A model generated the notes under the pieces. That model searched no databases, had not been told where the DNA came from, and saw only the letters and a program-made list of their open reading frames with translations. Below, in pieces: positions 1 to 6,061 of a DNA stretch of 11,359 nucleotides. The position numbers and the translations under genes are program-made. Source of the stretch: Methanobacteriota archaeon (GTDB lineage: Archaea > Thermoplasmatota > Poseidoniia > Poseidoniales > Poseidoniaceae). The stretch covers positions 1-11,359 of the forward strand of contig JABJFP010000251.1 of NCBI GenBank assembly GCA_018662715.1, given 5' to 3'. Position 1 is the stretch's first letter. The number at the start of each line of letters is the position of its first letter.

Positions 1-1
1 G

Positions 2-688
2 CATGAGCAAGAATCTTGGAGAGTTCGTGATAACTTCCGAGATCAAAATCACATGGAACTCGGTTTGATTCAACCAGAAGTACCCGAACCTGACCCTGAT
101 GCAGATGAGGAACAGGGTCGCATCACTGAAGTTGAACATCGAAGGCATTGGATTGATTCGCATGCCCTACCTTTGGTACAGCACGCTGCTTTGGTTTCAG
201 AGGAGCACATTGGTAGCGGTATCGTTGCAGTTGAAGAGGATGAAGAACAGGAGGTCAATATTGACGAACGACTTCAACGTGAAGGCGGTGAATCCGGTGT
301 GGTTCAAATCTCTCTTGCTTGGGACGATTACAATGACCTCGACCTTCACGTGTTCACTCCGTCAGGGGAACGAATTTACTTTAACAATAAAATGAGTGAT
401 TGTGACGGAATTCTTGACGTTGATATGAACGTCCGTCCAGTGTCTAACACTCCGGTTGAAAATGTAGTTTGGAAAGAACAGGCCCCGCTTGGAACCTACA
501 AAATCGGTGTCCACTTTTACAAACATCACCGTAAGCGCCGAACTAAGAAAAAGTGTAAATTCCGTTTGCGGGTGATCACCCACGGGAAAACCAAAGAGTA
601 TGTTGGTCAAATGAAATACGGTCAAGCAATGCAGATGGTCACTTCATTCACACTCTCTGAGTTGACCAAAGAGGGATCAGGGTTTTGA
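2..688 (+). CDS. C-terminal part of a YfaP/DUF2135-like domain protein (5' truncated)
   Basis: The reading frame is open to the left edge, with no stop upstream of the first in-frame ATG at 53, so this is probably the 3' part of a longer gene and not a 211-residue protein starting at 53. The visible part begins with an acidic, Glu/Asp-rich, low-complexity stretch. A compact beta-rich domain follows, roughly residues 83-205 counted from the ATG at 53. Its hallmarks are VVQISLAWDDYNDLDLHVF, then TPSGERIYF, LDVDMN, TPVENVVW and GTYKIGVHFY. This pattern (W-D-x-x-x-D-L-D-L-H-V with a later P-V-E-N and G-x-Y-x-V-x-V) matches the YfaP/DUF2135 type of extracytoplasmic beta-sandwich, whose biochemical role is unknown. 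A basic loop (KHHRKRRTKKK) interrupts the last strands. The gene ends 12 bases inside the 3' end of the convergent kinase gene. Domain assignment is fairly confident; function is unknown. Confidence 0.75.
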   Translation, partial: HEQESWRVRDNFRDQNHMELGLIQPEVPEPDPDADEEQGRITEVEHRRHWIDSHALPLVQHAALVSEEHIGSGIVAVEEDEEQEVNIDERLQREGGESGVVQISLAWDDYNDLDLHVFTPSGERIYFNNKMSDCDGILDVDMNVRPVSNTPVENVVWKEQAPLGTYKIGVHFYKHHRKRRTKKKCKFRLRVITHGKTKEYVGQMKYGQAMQMVTSFTLSELTKEGSGF

Positions 689-1435
689 TGAAAGCGTTGA
701 GCAAAATGCTGCACCCAACGCTCCTGCCGTATGAGCATGAGTTGCTGGAAGAAGACGACATGGTGCGTGGAGCAGATGTCTTAGTTCATCCCAATGTTCC
801 ATGATTCCTCCGTAAAGTACGATACGGTCGGGATTGAATTCTTCATACAGGTGGTCAAGGCCTTCTTGAAATCGTTGAGCCCACTGAATTAATGTGAGGT
901 CAAACACCATTCTAGCGCGTCCCGATATATGTTCTTCCAGTGTTCCTTTCCGTGTTGGGTGAGGGGCCAGACCATACTCCAAGTTCGGGAGAAGGACCCC
1001 TTTTTCATGAACTGTCGTTCCCAAACCAGTGCCTATGGTCAGAGTGAGTAATCTGCCATGTTCACCACGGCCCGACCCAAACTTGACTTCAGCAATAGCG
1101 ACCGCATCTGCGTCGTTTATGAGCGCAACAGGGCCTCCACAGCACTCCTCTAGAGTTTCGATAACCCTCGCATCAAGCCATTCTTTGCCAATGTTTGGTG
1201 CGGTCATCAAGGTACGTTCTCCTACAGCACCGGGGAACCCAAGTCCAATCGGGCCTTTCCAGCGCAGCCCCTCCAAGACTGAACATATTTTTGGGAGGAC
1301 TGCATCGGGATGGGGTGATTCATCATGGTCCATTTCGATGAAATCTTCCACGAGTGACCCAGTTTCACAATCAAATATCCCGATTCGAAATCCGCTTCCA
1401 CCGAGGTCAATCCCCAGCATCTTACGGTGATTCAT
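677..1435 (-). CDS. ROK-family sugar kinase, polyphosphate/ATP glucokinase-like
   Basis: Predicted cytoplasmic kinase of the ROK family (actin-like ATPase fold), probably phosphorylating glucose or a related hexose. Visible motifs, numbered from the ATG at 1435, are: phosphate-1 loop GIDLGGSG (8-15), GFPGAV (66-71), TAPNIGKEW, catalytic-base motif NDADA (107-111, base expected at D108), phosphate-2 loop GTGLGT (135-140), LLPNLEYG with E153, YGGI (208-211) and AGALGAA near the end. The TAPN...W and LLPNLEYG signatures resemble polyphosphate glucokinases more than NagK/XylR-type ROK proteins. The ROK zinc motif C-x-C-G-x-x-G-C is absent, as in polyphosphate glucokinases. At about 252 residues it is of similar length to that group. 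The start is uncertain: a TTG at 1444 overlaps the stop of the upstream phosphatase gene, while ATGs at 1435 and 1420 also precede the first motif; 1435 is preferred. It is probably translated from the same mRNA as the phosphatase. The phosphoryl donor cannot be read from sequence. Confidence 0.85.
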   Translation of the reverse strand: MNHRKMLGIDLGGSGFRIGIFDCETGSLVEDFIEMDHDESPHPDAVLPKICSVLEGLRWKGPIGLGFPGAVGERTLMTAPNIGKEWLDARVIETLEECCGGPVALINDADAVAIAEVKFGSGRGEHGRLLTLTIGTGLGTTVHEKGVLLPNLEYGLAPHPTRKGTLEEHISGRARMVFDLTLIQWAQRFQEGLDHLYEEFNPDRIVLYGGIMEHWDELRHLLHAPCRLLPATHAHTAGALGAAFCSTLSSKP

Positions 1436-1440
1436 AAACG

Positions 1441-2172
1441 TCAACTCAAGGCTATTTTTGCATCGATGATAGCATCAACAAGTGGACCAAAGGTGTCACC
1501 ATGGGGGAGTGGGGAAACGACATCAGCGGCGTCCTTGACTACGTCAAATGCACCACCAACAGCGACAGACCAGTGGCAGAATTCAAACATTGAAAGGTCG
1601 TTTGGGGCATCGCCAACACACAACATTTGCTCCCTGTCCCAATTGACTCTCTGGCACATTTCATCCAAGCCTTGGCCTTTACTGACTGCGGGGTCCATCA
1701 AGTGAATCGCGAAGCCAGTACGAACGACCGAGAGGTGAGACCATTCACTTTTCTCAATGGCTTCCTCAATTTTTTCAAGATCTTCGTAGGGGAATAAACA
1801 CCATTCGCTCTCCCTCCATTTATTGGATTCAATACCATCTGCATCAAGACCATCAATCTGCGTTGCCAGCCATCTTGCTGCATCATGAGCTTCATTGCCT
1901 GACGCACGAATTAAAGGTTCATTCCACTTTGAATGCCATATTACTCCTCCGTTTTCGCAACAAATAGGGCCGCTGAGTCCTAAAAACCTCCAGAGGCCGT
2001 ATGCTACGGGACGCACATTTCCTGTTGACAGGACAACGGGAATGCCATGCTCTTCTAATCGTCGTAGGGAGTTGATGGCAACGGTTGACAGTTGCTTGTT
2101 TTCATCGGTAAGCGTTCCGTCAATATCAACGGCGACAACACGGGGGTACCAGCCATCGGGTAACCATTGCAT
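1441..2172 (-). CDS. HAD-superfamily phosphatase, archaeal phosphoglycolate phosphatase type
   Basis: Predicted cytoplasmic HAD hydrolase that dephosphorylates 2-phosphoglycolate to glycolate. The motifs are complete: motif I DIDGT (residues 16-20, nucleophile D16 and acid/base D18), motif II STGN (49-52), motif III lysine K165 in a VSKGQ context, and motif IV GDAPND (187-192). The stretch after motif II (GNVRPVAYGLWRFLG, then GP and ENGG) resembles the Thermoplasma enzyme TA0175, the prototype of archaeal phosphoglycolate phosphatases with a C2 cap, as I recall it. The 243-residue length is close to that family's (about 225). The ATG at 2172 fits the family start, with an N-terminal extension of about 8 residues. 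The gene is first in a leftward pair: its TGA (1443-1441) touches or overlaps the start region of the ROK kinase. The divergent metal ATPase gene begins less than 110 bases away. Related sugar-phosphate or Cof-type phosphatase activity is the main alternative. Confidence 0.88.
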   Translation of the reverse strand: MQWLPDGWYPRVVAVDIDGTLTDENKQLSTVAINSLRRLEEHGIPVVLSTGNVRPVAYGLWRFLGLSGPICCENGGVIWHSKWNEPLIRASGNEAHDAARWLATQIDGLDADGIESNKWRESEWCLFPYEDLEKIEEAIEKSEWSHLSVVRTGFAIHLMDPAVSKGQGLDEMCQRVNWDREQMLCVGDAPNDLSMFEFCHWSVAVGGAFDVVKDAADVVSPLPHGDTFGPLVDAIIDAKIALS

Positions 2173-2249
2173 GAGTTAGGCGAAGGAATCCAGTGGAAAG
2201 AAGATTCGCCCTTAATCGGATGGTTTGTGTGGTACCAATGGGAGCATTG
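2173..2249. promoter_or_regulatory. Divergent intergenic region with a weak inverted repeat
   Basis: This short stretch separates the leftward phosphatase start from the rightward ATPase start, so it should hold signals for one or both. It contains an imperfectly nested inverted repeat: GGCGAA at 2179-2184 and TTCGCC at 2205-2210, with a 20-base spacer. GGGAG at 2240-2244 lies five bases before the ATG at 2250 and is a reasonable ribosome-binding site for the ATPase. An AT-rich run at 2264-2276 (TTAGTATTTTTTA) could be a TATA element if the ATPase actually starts at the later ATG at 2307. No strong canonical archaeal promoter is seen for the phosphatase. The assignment is inference from position. 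Confidence 0.35.
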
Positions 2250-4979
2250 ATGAATGCAAGGCGATTAGTATTTTTTATGGCGGGAGACTCCAAAGATGAA
2301 GTCTTCATGTCCCTTGAAGATGATGAACCGATTTCAAAGGTCAAAACTTCTTCAAAAAAGAAAGATGCGGAGCCTGTAAACATTCAGCAGGATGAACCCG
2401 TCTTGATGGGCGAAATCGTGGATTCAACCATAGTGGAGAGCCTTTCCGGAAGTTTCTCTGTCAGTTGGCCGCTGCTTGGAATGGATTGTCCAGATTGTGC
2501 TTCAAAAGCCATGGGAGCACTTTCTCACATGAAACAGGTAAGTTCACCGCATGTATCCGCTACTTCGGGTGAGGTCCGTTTTGACGTGCAGTTGGAGCAC
2601 GGCCCTCTTGCGGACGTCTCATCCGTACTTCGCTCACTTGGACATGCTCCGGCTGTTGAGCATCACGAACTGGTTGGTGTACGAGGGAAGTCTGTCGCTC
2701 ACCGTAACTCCGTCCCTGTCCAAAAACTGGTCCGCCTGTTCAGGCAACAACCCGGTGTTCTCGACGTGGAAGTAAGTGACGACGACAGAATTCTCATCCA
2801 ACTTGTCGCTAATGCATCTCATGAATTGGTTGAGGCTAGAGACCGAGCCCTCAATCATGTTACTGGCGTTGAACCACGTTTTGCAGTGGCCCGTTCAAAC
2901 CGCCTCCGTCCGGACCAGTGGAGGCTGATTGGAGGAGGAATCGCTCTTCCAATTCTAGGATTGGTGATATTGGCTGAATTCATTGGGTTGAATCACTATG
3001 TCGTTGGTGCTATTGCGCTTCCAGGAGTTTTCTTAGGCGGACTCCAGATGTTCAAAGAGGCGCTTGCCTCTCTCAAAAACCGGCAAATGGGCTTCCAAGT
3101 TCTCACGAGTTTGGCAGTCATTGGTGCCGGCATTCTCGGCATGTGGGAAGAAGCGCTGATCGTTGCAATTCTTGTTGCCTTTACGGCTCATCTTGAGGGT
3201 GATGCACTGCTCAAGGCTCGAGAAGCAATGCAAGGTGGTTTAGACCGATTGCCTCGTACTGCACGTAAACTTACGGCTGACAAGGTGTGCATTGACCCCG
3301 ACGCCATCGCTACAGCCACTGGATTTTCTCTTCCAATGGCGAGTTCCGGGTTTTCCCTTGCTATGGCTGCAACTCCTGTCCAGGCCAGTCAAGATTCCGA
3401 AATCGTCCCCATCGATTTGGTTCACCCCGGTGATCAAATTGAAATTAGAAGCGGGGAATTGATTCCAGCAGACGGTCGAATCATCGAAGGAAAAGGCGCT
3501 TTGGACAAGGCACCACTCACTGGTGAATCGGTTCCAGTCGATGTTGGTGTTGGTGACGAAATCGAAGCAGGGTTGGTTTTGGCTCGGGGTCCAGTAATTT
3601 GCGAAGTCATCGCAGTAGGTACTGAAACGCGTCTTTCTGGTTTGATTGATGCAGTCCATTCCTTCCGTGAAGCCCCACCCCGTCTGCAGAGTGGAATAGA
3701 GAAATTCACGGCAATTTGGGTTCCTTTCGTATTGTTTGGAGCCTTTGCTGTGTGGCATTTCATCTATCCAGACGACTGGAAAATCATCCTCCTACTTTGG
3801 GTTGTTTCATGCCCCTGCGCTCTCCTTCTCGCAACTCCAGTTCCTCACGCAGCGGCGCTTTCAAACGCAGCACACAAGGGAGTCATTGTTCGTGGTGGAG
3901 ATGCTTTAGAACGAATGGCTCGGGTGAATTCAGTCCTGCTTGACAAAACGGGCACCCTCACCTCTGGCCGTCCGACCGTTGGTTCAATTGTAATGGGTAA
4001 AAACCGTCGTAAGAATTCAGCATTGCAACTGATGATGGGCCTTGAAGCTCGTTCATCCCATCCGTATGCTCTTGCTATGATTGCCCACTGCGAGGCAGAA
4101 GGTGCCAAGGCAGCAAGTCTGAGTGAGTTGAACGATATTGATGCTGGTGTTGAAGGGATACACAAGGGTGCAAAGGTCGCTTTCATACGGCCCGACAAGG
4201 CAAAAAGCATGGGGATTGAAGTTGAAGATTCCTTGGCTACCGCCTTCAAAACCGCCCAATCAAAGGGTTACGGGGCTAGCCTTCTGACAAAAGACGGTGT
4301 TGCCATCGCTCTTGCTACATTCATTCACGATGATACCCGCCAAGGTTCCGATAAGCTCATTGCATCCTTGAACAGGAGGAACATTCGTGTGGAAATTTTG
4401 TCCGGTGACCATCAAGAGGCCGTATCACAATTTGCTCGTTCGGTAGGTCTACCGGAGTCTGCCGCTCATGGCGGACTTAGTCCTGAAGAAAAGGTCAACT
4501 GGGTTCGTAATCGGTCCAAATCCAGCGTAACGATGATGGTAGGAGATGGATTCAATGACGCAGCGGCTCTTGCTGTTGCAGATGTTGGGGTTGCAGTGGG
4601 TACCGGAGAGTCGGTGAACCTAGAAGCTGCGGACATTCTCATTCCCGGAGATGACCCTAGCATGCTTACAGATATGATTGACCTTGCAAGGAGGGCACAA
4701 CGGACATTGATGCAGAATCTCTTTTTCTCCGTGGCCATCACGCTGACGTTGGTTTTTGCAGTTGTGCAGCAGTGGTACGACCAACTCTGGGTTGGTGTTC
4801 TCATTCACGAAGCCTCTGTCATTCTTGTCATTCTTAATGGGGCTCGGCTTGCTCAAAATGGAGAAGCATTGGTGCTGCTAAAAGAAACACTACGCACGAT
4901 GATTGCCGATACAAAGGAAGCATTTTCTTGCTTCAAACAACGGTATTTCAGTCCGAAGCAGAGTGTTACTTCGGTTTGA
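2250..4979 (+). CDS. P1B-type heavy-metal-translocating ATPase (Zn/Cd/Co/Pb or Cu class)
   Basis: Membrane pump predicted to export a soft transition metal using ATP. Residues are counted from the ATG at 2250 (909 aa): an HMA domain with metal site GMDCPDC (77-83); a degenerate, cysteine-less second HMA-like segment (about 151-216); eight hydrophobic segments (about 224-244, 249-269, 280-299, 300-317, 486-506, 510-531, 823-841, 846-868); A-domain TGES (424-427); transmembrane CPC (521-523); phosphorylation motif DKTGT (565-569, D565 phosphorylated); SHP motif with H604-P605 of heavy-metal ATPases; SGD (718-720); and hinge GDGFNDA (765-771). An unusual insertion of about 38 residues sits in the A domain (345-382). 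The last helix carries HEASV where Zn/Cd pumps carry Asp, so the metal is ambiguous. The start is uncertain: GTG 2193 is the longest option, and ATG 2277 or 2307 are possible; 2250 is chosen for its GGGAG. A winged-helix gene follows 52 bases downstream. Confidence 0.93.
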   Translation: MNARRLVFFMAGDSKDEVFMSLEDDEPISKVKTSSKKKDAEPVNIQQDEPVLMGEIVDSTIVESLSGSFSVSWPLLGMDCPDCASKAMGALSHMKQVSSPHVSATSGEVRFDVQLEHGPLADVSSVLRSLGHAPAVEHHELVGVRGKSVAHRNSVPVQKLVRLFRQQPGVLDVEVSDDDRILIQLVANASHELVEARDRALNHVTGVEPRFAVARSNRLRPDQWRLIGGGIALPILGLVILAEFIGLNHYVVGAIALPGVFLGGLQMFKEALASLKNRQMGFQVLTSLAVIGAGILGMWEEALIVAILVAFTAHLEGDALLKAREAMQGGLDRLPRTARKLTADKVCIDPDAIATATGFSLPMASSGFSLAMAATPVQASQDSEIVPIDLVHPGDQIEIRSGELIPADGRIIEGKGALDKAPLTGESVPVDVGVGDEIEAGLVLARGPVICEVIAVGTETRLSGLIDAVHSFREAPPRLQSGIEKFTAIWVPFVLFGAFAVWHFIYPDDWKIILLLWVVSCPCALLLATPVPHAAALSNAAHKGVIVRGGDALERMARVNSVLLDKTGTLTSGRPTVGSIVMGKNRRKNSALQLMMGLEARSSHPYALAMIAHCEAEGAKAASLSELNDIDAGVEGIHKGAKVAFIRPDKAKSMGIEVEDSLATAFKTAQSKGYGASLLTKDGVAIALATFIHDDTRQGSDKLIASLNRRNIRVEILSGDHQEAVSQFARSVGLPESAAHGGLSPEEKVNWVRNRSKSSVTMMVGDGFNDAAALAVADVGVAVGTGESVNLEAADILIPGDDPSMLTDMIDLARRAQRTLMQNLFFSVAITLTLVFAVVQQWYDQLWVGVLIHEASVILVILNGARLAQNGEALVLLKETLRTMIADTKEAFSCFKQRYFSPKQSVTSV

Positions 4980-4999
4980 CTGACGCGACATCTTCAAAC

Positions 5000-5024
5000 C
5001 CTAAGAGCCAATCTGCGACTTAGG
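5000..5024 (+). promoter_or_regulatory. Inverted repeat CCTAAG-N13-CTTAGG before the winged-helix gene
   Basis: CCTAAG (5000-5005) and CTTAGG (5019-5024) are exact reverse complements separated by 13 bases, within the 52-base gap between the ATPase stop and the ATG at 5032. The right arm runs into AGGTGGG, the likely ribosome-binding region of the next gene. It could be an operator for the adjacent ArsR-like protein or an RNA stem that masks the ribosome-binding site. Six-base arms can occur by chance, so this is tentative. Confidence 0.35.
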
Positions 5025-5031
5025 TGGGACG

Positions 5032-5541
5032 ATGGGACGAGTACGAGGGGACCCAATTACGACCGCTCTGGCCCACCCTACACGCCGAGCCGTCTACATC
5101 GAACTGGCCTCTGCCGAAGAACGCAGCACTGTGCAGTTGCAAAAGGCAGTCGGAGTTGATCGATACAATCTCTATCACCACCTGAAAAAGTTGGCTTCTC
5201 TTGATCTGGTAGAGAATCATCGCGACCAAGGAAGAGCCCGATGGTGGCGAATTAACCAACGAGTTGACCTTCCTGAATTGCTCAATGTGACAGAGGGAAC
5301 CCAACCAGTACCAGCCCCAACTCCCGCACTTCCGGCCCCAGCATCACCCGTTGCCACCATGGCGTCATTGGCTATTGATGAAGAAGGTAGAGAAGTTATT
5401 GTCCTCGACCTTGAAGGTTCACGAGACCAAGTGAGTGCAAAACAATTGATCGCACGTCTTTCGAATGAATTCGGTTTGACATTGGATATTCCATGGAATT
5501 TCATTCCTGAACGCTTGGTGTTGTACTCCAAGAAACGCTGA
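5032..5541 (+). CDS. ArsR-like winged helix-turn-helix protein with unknown C-terminal domain
   Basis: Predicted cytoplasmic DNA-binding protein of 169 residues. Residues 6-75 form an ArsR-like winged helix: DPITTALAHPTRRAVYIEL opens the fold, GVDRYNLYHHLKKL (41-54) is the likely recognition helix, and ENHRDQGRARWWRI (61-74) is the wing. A Pro/Ala-rich linker (about 91-108) joins it to a small alpha/beta segment (about 117-169: EVIVLDLEGS, then QLIARLSNEFGL) that I do not recognise. There are no cysteines, so the classical ELCVCDL-type ArsR metal site is absent; other metal sites or no metal sensing remain possible. The position 52 bases after a metal ATPase gene, with an inverted repeat just before its start, suggests it could regulate that gene. 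The ATG at 5032 follows AGGTGGG at a usable distance. The fold is confident; the role is inference. Confidence 0.8.
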   Translation: MGRVRGDPITTALAHPTRRAVYIELASAEERSTVQLQKAVGVDRYNLYHHLKKLASLDLVENHRDQGRARWWRINQRVDLPELLNVTEGTQPVPAPTPALPAPASPVATMASLAIDEEGREVIVLDLEGSRDQVSAKQLIARLSNEFGLTLDIPWNFIPERLVLYSKKR

Positions 5542-5557
5542 TCTCCAAGGTGTTCAC

Positions 5558-5950
5558 ATGTCCGAAGAGTTCGTAATTGAATCCAAAGTTTCGCCTCCTC
5601 CCCTCTCTTGCCCCAAATGCAAAGGCATGCTGCCGATGAAATTGGGAGAAATCAATTGTACTCTCTGTGATGCAAAGGTGCGTATTGAACACCCTGTCAC
5701 TCGCCGGAAATGGATGGAAGAAAAGGTCAGCTGTCCTGAATGCTCCAAAGTACTCGTTGCTGGCGTAGACACACGTCCTGCAGAACTGAAGTGTGGTATG
5801 TGTGATACCTACTTTACGCTTGTAGAACAGACGCCAAGGGTTGAGATTTCGTGCCCAGGATGCAATCGCCAACTTCGTATGAAGCGTCGGCCCGGCAAAC
5901 GAGAGATTGAATGCCCTGCCTGTGACACGGAATTCACCGTTCGCTTCTGA
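5558..5950 (+). CDS. Small protein with three tandem zinc ribbons
   Basis: A 130-residue protein made almost entirely of three four-cysteine modules: CPKC (18-21) with CTLC (34-37); CPEC (59-62) with CGMC (79-82); and CPGC (99-102) with CPAC (119-122). Each C-P-x-C pair is followed 12-16 residues later by a second C-x-x-C, the pattern of rubredoxin-like zinc ribbons. The second and third modules are spaced almost identically and look like internal duplicates; the first has a shorter loop. There is no signal peptide or membrane segment, so it is cytoplasmic. Such proteins usually mediate protein-protein or nucleic-acid contacts, but nothing here shows a specific partner. AAGGTG lies six bases before the ATG and only 16 bases separate it from the winged-helix gene, so the two are very likely co-transcribed. 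Confidence 0.85.
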   Translation: MSEEFVIESKVSPPPLSCPKCKGMLPMKLGEINCTLCDAKVRIEHPVTRRKWMEEKVSCPECSKVLVAGVDTRPAELKCGMCDTYFTLVEQTPRVEISCPGCNRQLRMKRRPGKREIECPACDTEFTVRF

Positions 5951-6061
5951 TTTACGCCTCGGCGCGGTAAAATTAGGTGTTGAAAGCGCTCCCTCATGCA
6001 CCGTTTTCGTCGCGCTCCTTATCTATGAAGAGAAGTCCATGAAGAAGTGGATGGGATTCCA
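5951..6061 (+). promoter_or_regulatory. Leader region with possible promoter and three chained micro-ORFs
   Basis: This 111-base gap precedes the large coiled-coil gene. TAAAATTA at 5968-5975 is a TATA-like element; initiation about 25 bases downstream would fall near 5996. From there three tiny ORFs are linked by ATGA stop/start overlaps: ATG 5996 to TGA 6028 (10 codons), ATG 6025 to TGA 6042 (5 codons), ATG 6039 to TGA 6065 (8 codons), and the last TGA overlaps the ATG at 6062 of the main gene. GCGCTCC also occurs twice, at 5986-5992 and 6012-6018. Whether any micro-ORF is translated is unknown. Confidence 0.35.

Noticed and set aside
53..55. ATG at 53 as the true start of the first gene
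   Set aside because: The frame has no stop up to the left edge and the residues before 53 (HEQESWRVRDNFRDQN) look like coding sequence, so the gene very probably starts outside the window.
3240..3758. 172-residue minus-strand open frame inside the metal ATPase gene
   Set aside because: It is antisense to a fully motif-supported ATPase, rich in Cys, Ser, Trp and Asn in a way typical of reverse-frame translation, and shows no domain.
4980..5031. CCTAAG/CTTAGG inverted repeat as a transcription terminator of the ATPase gene
   Set aside because: There is no following T-run, the stem is only six pairs with a 13-base loop, and the right arm runs into the ribosome-binding region of the next gene.
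5501..6001. 166-residue minus-strand open frame over the zinc-ribbon gene
   Set aside because: It is antisense to a protein with six regular C-x-x-C pairs, and its own sequence shows no motif; its start falls in the leader of the coiled-coil gene.
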